A stretch of DNA of 64,000 nt from a virus: positions 79,152 through 143,151 of IMG/VR virus record IMGVR_UViG_3300028388_003908. One strand, given 5' to 3'. Position 1 is the first letter of the stretch, and each line of letters opens with the position of its first letter. The position numbers and the translations under genes are program-made. The notes below the pieces were generated by a model. It was not told the origin of the DNA. It did no database searches and saw only the letters and a list, made by a program, of their open reading frames with translations. This document shows, piece by piece, positions 57,488 through 64,000 of this stretch.

Positions 57488-59857
57488 TTAAACCTCAAAT
57501 CCACCGAAAAGAACGTCACCAAGATTTTCGTGAGAAGGCTCAGTCTCCTCAATCTCGACAACACCATCTGCGACCAAATTAAACTCGTCTTGGTCATACT
57601 CATTAACAAACAAGGAAGCGGTGCGCTCTGCGTCATCTGCGTTAGCTAGACGTATCATCTCCTTCTGATACTTAGGGGCGTTCTCTACAATATCAGATGC
57701 GGACGCAATAATCGTCTTGGCGTACTTTTGACAGGTACCTTGAGAGTTGAAAACACAGCCCCCACAGCGCGCTGTCTTGAGCACCGCAGGTATCTGATTC
57801 GCTCTATGTACGAGCGCGCCCTTGTCACAACCTTCCATGCCCTCTGTCATGTAAACCTCAGCGTCTACATAAGCGTGACCTGAAAGCCCCTCATGTGCGA
57901 GTCTCATGCTCTTAATCTGCGATTCGTAATGAGACAAAACCTCGCTAGAGAAGCGAGCGTTTATCAAGGTGTCGAGATCTTTACCCGCCATGCCTTCGGA
58001 CATTTTTTGTCTTAACCACGAAGCAACTTTCTGCTCAGTTGACACACGAACGCTCGCCTTCTTTTGACCTAAGACGTGCAGGGTGTTGTCTTGTGCAACC
58101 TGAACAGGTCTGCTTGAAATCTCTTTCACAATGTGAGCCAGTCGCGCCTCTAAAGTAGATTGCTCATCAATAATCTGCTGTACGCGCTCAGAACTGATCA
58201 AGCCCGCCTTAATAACACGATTGATCTCTCCGCTGACTCTACTCTGATAAGCCTTGACGCTACGATCCGCGCTCTGTCTTGCGAACTTATCTTGTATGCT
58301 CTTTAGCTGTGATACAGAGAGACGAGAATCCCCGTTATCTATCGGACCTTGGTAAACCGATACGTCATAGCCCTTTGACGCTACGCGGTTCATAATCGCT
58401 TGCATCTTCTTTTCAGGCGTCTTGAACTTAGAGGATACGTCTTGGGCTTCCTCTAAAGAGATCAACCCTGCGGAGACAAGCTCAGACACCTTCTGCTGTG
58501 CTGTAGCGATACGCTTCTCTAGCGTGATCTCTTCCCGAGAGCGATAATTCATCTCTTGAGCGCTCTTGGTCGGAGTGTGATAGGTCTCCTCTAAGCCTCT
58601 GCCTCTATACGCGCTAGATTGCTTAGGCGTAACCGACAGCGCGTAAAGACGGTCGATCTTTGCTTGAGTGTCCATGTTAGCGCTCTTGACAACAGCCTCT
58701 ACTTGCTCCTCCTCCAGAAAGCCCTCACGGATAAGATCCTTAGACACGCGCTCAAGACGCTTAGCTAAGCGCTCTATTCTCACATCCTCAACGGTGTTGA
58801 TGTGGAATTCCTCTAGAGGGGAATCCGCAAGCTCTCTACGCGCTCGGTCAAGAGAGATCAGATCAGAAGGATCCTCTTGTATCTGATACCAAGGCTGTGA
58901 GGATTCTAAGGTCTGCACTCGACCCTCCATCAAATCCGTAAACGCCTTACGCACTCTCTCACGGTAATCTAGATGACCCGCGAGCTTTACGCCATAAGCG
59001 TCTAGCTTTGGGCACAAAGTCTTAGAGACGTGCTTCCAATCAATCTCGGAGACGCTCGCCACCACCTTACGTCCAAGGAATCGGTCGTGTACGTTGTCGG
59101 CATGATCTGCGACAATATAGAGAGAGGTAGCGCATCTGCGATTAATGACCTCATCCCATCTACCATTAAAGATACCAGGGAAATCTCGCTCTCTCACATA
59201 GACACGACCCGCTAGACCATACTCATCTTTGAGACGCGCAAATACTCCCATCTTCTCGTTAGAATCGAGCGCGTCAAGCTCATCCATCGCGGTATCAATA
59301 CTCTCCCCATAAGAGAGCTTTCTATAAGCCTTCTTGACGAGATCTTGAGGTAGAGTAGACATAGGCCCTTGCTTGATCGCTTTGGGCTTAACAGCGCGTC
59401 CTTGATTAGGCATGATGTTCAGACCGTCTGTGCGCTCCTCTCCCCAAGCCTGACCCAAAGTAAGCATCGCCTCAGATTCAGGAGAATTAGCTTCCCCATG
59501 CTCTAGTGCGTTCACAAGCTCTTGCATCTCCATCATACCAGAAAGATCTTCTTGAGGCTGAGAAGCGAGCCAAGAATGATCGACAATAGAGAGCGTCTGA
59601 GAGCCCTCCTTGTAAAGATCGTCCAAGTCCATAGCGGTGTCAGCCTCGATGCCATCGGGCAAACCCGAGGAGATTGGATCTCCTTCAGGTATCATACCGC
59701 TAGGTAACGCGGACAATCCTTTAGCCTCAGGTAGACGCGCTTTCTCTTGAGGGCCGCCTCCATATTCGGTGTCGAACTGAAAGCCGTCCATCATGTAGTT
59801 GGACCCATGCGTTAACGTGTAACCGCCGTTGGGCAGATTGCTCTTGCCATTACTCAT
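57488..59857 (-). CDS. Large virion/assembly protein with helical repeats and Cys cluster
   Basis: 789 residues from ATG 59857, overlapping the previous stop. The N-terminal ~150 residues are disordered. The middle is helical with three repeats of the type LIREGFLEEEQVEAVV, LVSAGLISLEEAQDV and VIKAGLISSERVQQII. The C-terminal Cys motif is CGGCVFNSQGTCQKYAK (~695). It ends acidic. Located upstream of the terminase block; an internal or head-associated protein is likely. No family recognised. Confidence 0.5.
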   Translation of the reverse strand: MSNGKSNLPNGGYTLTHGSNYMMDGFQFDTEYGGGPQEKARLPEAKGLSALPSGMIPEGDPISSGLPDGIEADTAMDLDDLYKEGSQTLSIVDHSWLASQPQEDLSGMMEMQELVNALEHGEANSPESEAMLTLGQAWGEERTDGLNIMPNQGRAVKPKAIKQGPMSTLPQDLVKKAYRKLSYGESIDTAMDELDALDSNEKMGVFARLKDEYGLAGRVYVRERDFPGIFNGRWDEVINRRCATSLYIVADHADNVHDRFLGRKVVASVSEIDWKHVSKTLCPKLDAYGVKLAGHLDYRERVRKAFTDLMEGRVQTLESSQPWYQIQEDPSDLISLDRARRELADSPLEEFHINTVEDVRIERLAKRLERVSKDLIREGFLEEEQVEAVVKSANMDTQAKIDRLYALSVTPKQSSAYRGRGLEETYHTPTKSAQEMNYRSREEITLEKRIATAQQKVSELVSAGLISLEEAQDVSSKFKTPEKKMQAIMNRVASKGYDVSVYQGPIDNGDSRLSVSQLKSIQDKFARQSADRSVKAYQSRVSGEINRVIKAGLISSERVQQIIDEQSTLEARLAHIVKEISSRPVQVAQDNTLHVLGQKKASVRVSTEQKVASWLRQKMSEGMAGKDLDTLINARFSSEVLSHYESQIKSMRLAHEGLSGHAYVDAEVYMTEGMEGCDKGALVHRANQIPAVLKTARCGGCVFNSQGTCQKYAKTIIASASDIVENAPKYQKEMIRLANADDAERTASLFVNEYDQDEFNLVADGVVEIEETEPSHENLGDVLFGGFEV

Positions 59858-60528
59858 TTTGAACCTCTCATATATCTGTCAGCTAAGAGACGGGCGCGTC
59901 TGTTCTGAAAGGAAGCCTTCTTTGCATAACCGCCTCCACCTCTTGAAGGATTTAGATTTCTCTCTCTAGGCTCCTCCCCCTCCTTTTTCTTCTTGGTTTT
60001 ATCCTCAACCTCTACTGCACTCGGGTCTTCTTCTAGCTCTTGAGCCCATGATTCAGGGTCCTCCATCACCGCCTCGGCTTGCTCCATGATCTGCTCTACA
60101 ATCTTCTGCTGAGCGATCTCCCAATGATCTGCGTTGATTTCGTCATAGATGGTGTCCGATAACGCGCTCAAAGCCTCGACCACGTTCATAAACTGGCGTC
60201 TCATGTTTTTGATTTCCATGATGTAGCCACGACCACCCATGTTACCGTCTGGCGACACGTCACGACTCTTGATCTTGGTGAAGACCGCATACGCGGACAT
60301 GGCGTGACCTAGAGACATAAGAGATGATCTCAAGACACGCGCCAAATCCTTAGCGCACTTCTTGTTGTATCTGTAATCGGGCATCATCATGCGCTCTTGA
60401 GGGTTGTGTTGTCCCCAAGCCCATGCGGTCGAATCGTCTCCGCGATCCTTGATGAAGCGCACCTCGCCCGCTGTTTTCACCCTGCGCTTCGGGCTGTAAA
60501 TTTCATTATCCTCTCGGAAATCGCTCAT
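59854..60528 (-). CDS. Unknown helical protein, first of the packaging operon
   Basis: 224 residues from ATG 60528 (GAGAGGTAGCGAT). Central helices (DLARVLRSSLMSLGHAMSAY; EALSALSDTIYDEINADHWE) precede a disordered acidic/basic tail ending RRARLLADRYMRGSK, similar to the ASRIASRYL motifs. It is the most upstream gene of the leftward block and diverges from 60614. Function unknown. Confidence 0.5.
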   Translation of the reverse strand: MSDFREDNEIYSPKRRVKTAGEVRFIKDRGDDSTAWAWGQHNPQERMMMPDYRYNKKCAKDLARVLRSSLMSLGHAMSAYAVFTKIKSRDVSPDGNMGGRGYIMEIKNMRRQFMNVVEALSALSDTIYDEINADHWEIAQQKIVEQIMEQAEAVMEDPESWAQELEEDPSAVEVEDKTKKKKEGEEPRERNLNPSRGGGGYAKKASFQNRRARLLADRYMRGSK

Positions 60529-60582
60529 ATCGCTACCTCTCTTGGTGTTCTTAGCAAGACAGCAAGATAAACAAACAATAAT

Positions 60583-60599
60583 CTCTACTATAAGAGACG
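60583..60599 (+). promoter_or_regulatory. -10-like element for the 60614 gene
   Basis: CTCTACTATAAGAGACG, with TATAAG at 60589-60594, followed by AAAGGAGG at 60601-60608 and the ATG at 60614. It belongs to the recurring set. Confidence 0.45.
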
Positions 60600-60613
60600 C
60601 AAAGGAGGTGGCT

Positions 60614-61174
60614 ATGACGCCCTATTATCGCTTCTGTAAATCACCCGTCAACTTTGTGTCCATCATGTCCGAGAAGAAGATGGATCTCGTACAAGGTTAT
60701 GCCAACGTCTCATTCAAGAAAGATCAGCTTTATCTGTATGTGGATATCTACTCAAATAAGATTCTTGATCAAGATCTAATACAGATCACAGGCGCGGGCT
60801 TTGACAACATGATTATCTCGTCAAAAAAACTAGACGATGATCAGTACATGACCTCATACGTCACAAGACAGATCTCCACTACAGGTCTGATATCCTTCAC
60901 ACATAAGAACACCAAAGAATCGCTCTCTCTGTCTTGGCATGAAGATAAGATTACCGACCCTCACGGATTCTCTGCGCGCATTATTGAAGGCGAGCTACCT
61001 ACAGAGAGAGGTCTTGAGGAGATCATCTCTGACGAAGAGATCAATCACCATGAGAGACTAAAAGCGCTGTTCAGCTATCTCTCAGATTGTGAAGCGGATA
61101 AGAGGATTGAGATCCTTCAAGAGATCTCAACCGAGATGGAGAGAGGTCGTCAATTTGCAGAGAACGGACATTAA
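60614..61174 (+). CDS. Unknown protein, 186 residues
   Basis: ATG 60614 behind AAAGGAGGTGGCT; the longer TTG start at 60542 is unlikely because the promoter-like element and the ribosome site lie between. It begins [20 protein letters not shown]. It is beta-rich to residue ~120 ([20 protein letters not shown]), then acidic and helical ([20 protein letters not shown]). No motif recognised. A lone plus-strand gene, convergent with thymidylate synthase through a 4-base stop overlap. Confidence 0.5.
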   Translation: MTPYYRFCKSPVNFVSIMSEKKMDLVQGYANVSFKKDQLYLYVDIYSNKILDQDLIQITGAGFDNMIISSKKLDDDQYMTSYVTRQISTTGLISFTHKNTKESLSLSWHEDKITDPHGFSARIIEGELPTERGLEEIISDEEINHHERLKALFSYLSDCEADKRIEILQEISTEMERGRQFAENGH

Positions 61175-61974
61175 ACCGAAACCTCTGCTTTGATTGCAGG
61201 TCTTGGATTATAACCGTTCAGCTCTATATGCTCATACGTCAAGCCTTCAAGCGAAGGGAAAGGCTTGATGGTCAAGGTTGGCATCGCTCTAGGACCCTCA
61301 AAATAACGTCTAATCTGAAGACGCGCTTGATCTAGATGATTCACATACACATGAGCGTCACCGATGACGTGTATCAAACGACCAGGCTTATAGCCCGTAA
61401 GAGCACATAAGATATGCGTCAAGAGCGCGTATGAGGCGATGTTGAAAGGCACCCCTAAGAACAGATCTGCTGATCTCTGATAAAGCTGTACGTCCAGCGC
61501 CTTGTCGCGCTTCCTTACATAGCATTGGAACATGAGATGACAAGGGGGCAACGCCATCTGATCTAGCTCCCCTACATTCCAAGCGCTCACAAGATGTCGT
61601 CTAGAGTAAGGATCTTCCTTGAGGGACTTGATGAGATTTGAGATCTGATCAATCCCCGACCAATCGCGCCATTGTTTCCCATAAACGGGACCGAGATTAC
61701 CTTCCTCGTCCGCCCATTCATCCCAAATCTTTACGTTGTTCTCTTGCAGGTAGCGTACATTAGTAGAGCCCTTTAAGAACCAAAGAAGCTCATGGACAAC
61801 CCCCTTAAAATAAACCTTCTTAGAGGTCAGCAAGGGAAAGCCCAAGCGCAAATCATACTCTGCCCGCTCCCCAAACAGAGAGAGCGTACCTGTGCCAGTG
61901 CGATCCTCCTTGCGCTCGCCGGTGAGTAAAACCTTATTTAAGAGATTGATATACTGATCCTCAATTAGACTCAT
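61171..61974 (-). CDS. thyA: Thymidylate synthase
   Basis: 267 residues, the usual length. [14 protein letters not shown], the folate-binding [20 protein letters not shown], catalytic Cys in [13 protein letters not shown] (~142), and [20 protein letters not shown] with Asn for dUMP recognition. It makes dTMP from dUMP and methylene-THF, with DHFR next door regenerating THF. The start overlaps the DHFR end by 14 bases. The sequence is thymidylate synthase rather than dCMP hydroxymethylase, so it does not point to hydroxymethyl bases. Confidence 0.95.
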   Translation of the reverse strand: MSLIEDQYINLLNKVLLTGERKEDRTGTGTLSLFGERAEYDLRLGFPLLTSKKVYFKGVVHELLWFLKGSTNVRYLQENNVKIWDEWADEEGNLGPVYGKQWRDWSGIDQISNLIKSLKEDPYSRRHLVSAWNVGELDQMALPPCHLMFQCYVRKRDKALDVQLYQRSADLFLGVPFNIASYALLTHILCALTGYKPGRLIHVIGDAHVYVNHLDQARLQIRRYFEGPRAMPTLTIKPFPSLEGLTYEHIELNGYNPRPAIKAEVSV

Positions 61975-62440
61975 CTGTTCTCCTATACTCGTTAAAGGTC
62001 AGCCACATATTACCTGACCAAACCTCTTCCGTACGATACAACGCGAACCCCTCTTTAAGATTCTCGGGTAAGTAAGTATCGCAACGGAACATCATCTGAA
62101 TCTGCGTCTCATAAATGCGCTCACACAGCTTTACGGCCTCCGTATAGATCGACACGCCCCCGATGAAGAACACCTCGTTTTGGGCGTTTTTTAGCGCTTC
62201 CTCGATGGACGTACATGAGAGCACGTCTCCTTCTACAGGACCCGAGGAAACGACAATGTTTTGACGGTTAGGTAAAGGTCTACCTATCGACTCATACGTC
62301 TTACGACCCATGATGACGGTTGTGCCTTGTGTGAGATACTTAAAGCGCTCAAGATCAACAGAGATTCTAGGCCAAGGCAGATCGCCTTTATAGCCGATAC
62401 CTCTGTTTAGGTCTTGAGCGTAGATTAACGAGCAGATCAT
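61961..62440 (-). CDS. folA: Dihydrofolate reductase
   Basis: 159 residues. The ATG at 62440 (AGGAGACACACGCGAC) is preferred over 62464, which has no site. It has the DHFR pattern: [70 protein letters not shown] and the end. It reduces dihydrofolate to tetrahydrofolate with NADPH, supporting ThyA. It overlaps thyA by 14 bases and lies 42 bases from the TM gene stop. Confidence 0.93.
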   Translation of the reverse strand: MICSLIYAQDLNRGIGYKGDLPWPRISVDLERFKYLTQGTTVIMGRKTYESIGRPLPNRQNIVVSSGPVEGDVLSCTSIEEALKNAQNEVFFIGGVSIYTEAVKLCERIYETQIQMMFRCDTYLPENLKEGFALYRTEEVWSGNMWLTFNEYRRTDESN

Positions 62441-62482
62441 GTCGCGTGTGTCTCCTATCACCATTTAGAGACACAATACAGA

Positions 62483-62980
62483 TTACTTACCTTTCTTAGA
62501 AGGATTTTGCGGAGCGCTCGTACCTTTGTCTTGATCAGAGGTCTTGGGCGTCCATTGATCGACCACGTCTTTAAGCTCTACCTCGGATGCGTCCTTAGTC
62601 CGTATCGTTTGAGAACCTGCGAAAATGGACAGCTTCTCGATCATAGCGTTCTGAAGCTCAAACACCTGCTCCCTAAGCAACTGCATCTGAATCTGCGCGT
62701 CTCTCAAGCGAGCGATCAGCGCTTCCCTATCTGCGTTAGCGGAGGCGAGCTTATCCTTGAGTTCCCCGATCTCGCTAGGATCTCTGCCGGACGCGATGGC
62801 GAGCATCGAGGAGATTGATCCCGTGAGCATACCAATAATGCCCACCAATATATCTCGATTCTCCTCCACAATCTTGGTCGTGGACAGAAAGTAGATCAAG
62901 ACGCAGATCAGGATAATAAAGACGACACTCGCCCACCAGCCTCTTTTAGCCTTATCGTTTTCTGTTAGTTTCTCCGTCAT
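62483..62980 (-). CDS. Two-TM coiled-coil membrane protein paired with the cyclase-like gene
   Basis: 165 residues from ATG 62980 behind GAGGTGATAC, three bases after the stop of the cyclase-like gene. TM1 is ~16-33 (ASVVFIILICVLIYFLST); TM2 is ~44-64 (ILVGIIGMLTGSISSMLAIA). A coiled coil (LKDKLASANADREALIARLR) and a charged tail follow. Tight coupling suggests joint function: membrane partner or effector of the cyclase-like protein, or a holin-like protein. No family recognised. Confidence 0.6.
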   Translation of the reverse strand: MTEKLTENDKAKRGWWASVVFIILICVLIYFLSTTKIVEENRDILVGIIGMLTGSISSMLAIASGRDPSEIGELKDKLASANADREALIARLRDAQIQMQLLREQVFELQNAMIEKLSIFAGSQTIRTKDASEVELKDVVDQWTPKTSDQDKGTSAPQNPSKKGK

Positions 62981-62983
62981 GTA

Positions 62984-63847
62984 TCACCTCGTATGCGCCT
63001 TTAAAAAACTAATAATCTGTCCCCAAAGCTCGACAACATAGTGGTCTATATCCTCTACAAAGTAGAGCCAAGGCATCCCTAAAATGTCACGACCTATTGA
63101 GTTGTTTGCGAGCGCGTGAAACAACCACAGATAAAAGAAGAACGTGAGCCAGAGAGATTTACGATAACCCCAAATCTTCCAATCCTCCAAGGTCATATCC
63201 TTGTAAGAGTGCTTTGTCTTTTTAGGCCCGTTCACCTTCTTAGCTTTATCGCTTCCTTTAGGTGGTCTAAGAGAATATACGGACTCTCCCACAGCATATA
63301 TCTTTTGTGGTTTACGGACGCCTTTAAAACGATAATCTCCTACGCAAAAATACCGAGTATTAGAAGGCGTCTCTCTATTAGTACGACCTTTGGCAATCTC
63401 CATCGCTTCTGCTGTCAAGAGAACCTGACCAGCCTCACATAGACTCATAGTGCGGGCTGCGATGTTCTTGGAAAGACCTTCCAGCTCAACCTTCTTAGCC
63501 CCTACGCCCACATAAACCTCGCTCTGTTGCACCTCTACAACAGGGCCCCAATGTATGCCGATACGAGCTTGTAAACCCGTCTTTTGAGGTATAGAGCGCT
63601 GATAGTGAAGGGCGAAATTCACCGCGTCCACAATACCCTCAAAAGAGAGCAGAAAACCATCAGAGCGATCAATCTCTCTGCCGTTAAACTTGTAGCAGAG
63701 ATTACGAGCTAGACGGTCGTGTCTCTGGAAATGTAGAGCGCTCCTTACGGCACCATTCCTCTGCACAAAGGCTGTAGAGCCGATCAAATCTAGTAGCACT
63801 ATCGCAAGTTTTCTCTGTCTCATTGTCACGGATCGTAGATCACTCAC
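62984..63847 (-). CDS. Class III nucleotide cyclase-like protein with C-terminal TM hairpin
   Basis: 287 residues from GTG 63847 (AAGGAGAGCTGTC). Cyclase homology domain ~14-200: LLDLIGSTAF (metal Asp20), GREIDRSDGFLLSF (second Asp63), LQARIGIHWGPV, EGLSKNIAARTM (Asn128, Arg132). The positions that recognise adenine in adenylate cyclases (Lys and Asp) are Asp60 and Leu125 here, so the substrate may be another nucleotide or activity may be lost. The tail has a hydrophobic segment (~231-250, SLWLTFFFYLWLFHALANNS) and a second weak one (~270). It makes an operon with the two-TM gene. Rare in phages to my knowledge. Confidence 0.75.
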   Translation of the reverse strand: MSDLRSVTMRQRKLAIVLLDLIGSTAFVQRNGAVRSALHFQRHDRLARNLCYKFNGREIDRSDGFLLSFEGIVDAVNFALHYQRSIPQKTGLQARIGIHWGPVVEVQQSEVYVGVGAKKVELEGLSKNIAARTMSLCEAGQVLLTAEAMEIAKGRTNRETPSNTRYFCVGDYRFKGVRKPQKIYAVGESVYSLRPPKGSDKAKKVNGPKKTKHSYKDMTLEDWKIWGYRKSLWLTFFFYLWLFHALANNSIGRDILGMPWLYFVEDIDHYVVELWGQIISFLKAHTR

Positions 63848-63903
63848 GACAGCTCTCCTTCTAGACTAGATACCTCCTTCAAGGGATCTCTCTTTGATCA
63901 TCC

Positions 63904-64000
63904 GTCAATAAACAACGCCCTCATCATCTTCGGGCTGATACTCAGAGAAGTCCGGCATACCTACAATGTCACAAAACGTATCCGTAATGCGTCTGTTGAT
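63904..64000 (-). CDS. C-terminal fragment of an unknown protein, cut by the window edge
   Basis: The minus strand is open from the edge to a TGA at 63906-63904. The fragment reads INRRITDTFCDIVGMPDFSE followed by YQPEDDEGVVY. It lies 56 bases upstream of the cyclase gene. No function can be given. Confidence 0.55.

Noticed and set aside
61171-61974. dCMP/dUMP hydroxymethylase (modified base synthesis) instead of thymidylate synthase
   Set aside because: The folate and dUMP motifs, including the Asn in [10 protein letters not shown], fit thymidylate synthase; no sign of hydroxymethylase replacements.
1-64000. Possible use of TGA as a sense codon (because of the in-frame TGA at 36421)
   Set aside because: Many genes end with TGA and overlap the next start as ATGA or TGATG, so TGA works as a stop here.

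Overview
The window is an internal piece of the genome of a large tailed phage with a contractile tail (myovirus). It is gene-dense, with many ATGA or TAATG start/stop overlaps and no gap above 300 bases. It carries a full head and packaging set (terminase, portal, prohead protease, scaffold-like protein, HK97-type capsid protein), a tail sheath and a replication set. Both ends cut through genes. The host looks Gram-negative, because a small lipoprotein overlaps a membrane coiled-coil protein in the way i-spanin/o-spanin pairs do. I saw no tRNA, rRNA, CRISPR array, IS element or integrase.

Layout. 1-5.5 kb (minus): virion-like proteins, a probable spanin pair, and a protein joining a disordered basic region to a Dps/ferritin-like domain. 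5.5-9.3 kb (plus): SNF2 helicase and small unknowns, including a 38-residue Cys-rich protein. 9.3-13.6 kb (mixed): thymidine kinase, a phage sigma factor, a lytic transglycosylase and a TOPRIM primase. 13.6-25.2 kb (minus): a 2OG-Fe oxygenase-like protein, four SAM methyltransferases (three tandem paralogues), DnaB-like helicase, a helicase-loader-like protein and family A DNA polymerase. 25.3-31.9 kb (minus): a giant 1593-residue tail sheath and tail/neck proteins. 31.9-37.5 kb: an accessory region of short cassettes, with a GIY-YIG protein, a repeat-rich homing-type endonuclease, a GGCT-like protein and small genes sharing a short helical N-terminal module. 37.5-60.5 kb (minus): head and packaging block. 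60.6-64 kb: thymidylate synthase, DHFR and a class III nucleotide-cyclase homologue paired with a two-TM protein.

How it works together. Nucleotide genes (thymidine kinase, ThyA, DHFR) feed PolA, DnaB, loader and primase. The methyltransferase/oxygenase block probably modifies the DNA. The sigma factor may read a recurring -10-like motif, TA(G/C)TATAA(G/T), that precedes many transcription units. Lysis genes are scattered.

The most interesting features are: (i) at least five short genes sharing a module of the type RTASEVIRELEMRVARLE, a candidate virion-packaging tag, two of them apparently disrupted just after it; (ii) the cyclase/TM gene pair; (iii) the tandem methyltransferase/oxygenase block; (iv) the Dps-like fusion; and (v) perfect or near-perfect hairpins that would both terminate transcription and mask the next ribosome site. 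Product names rest on motifs read by eye. No database search was possible.
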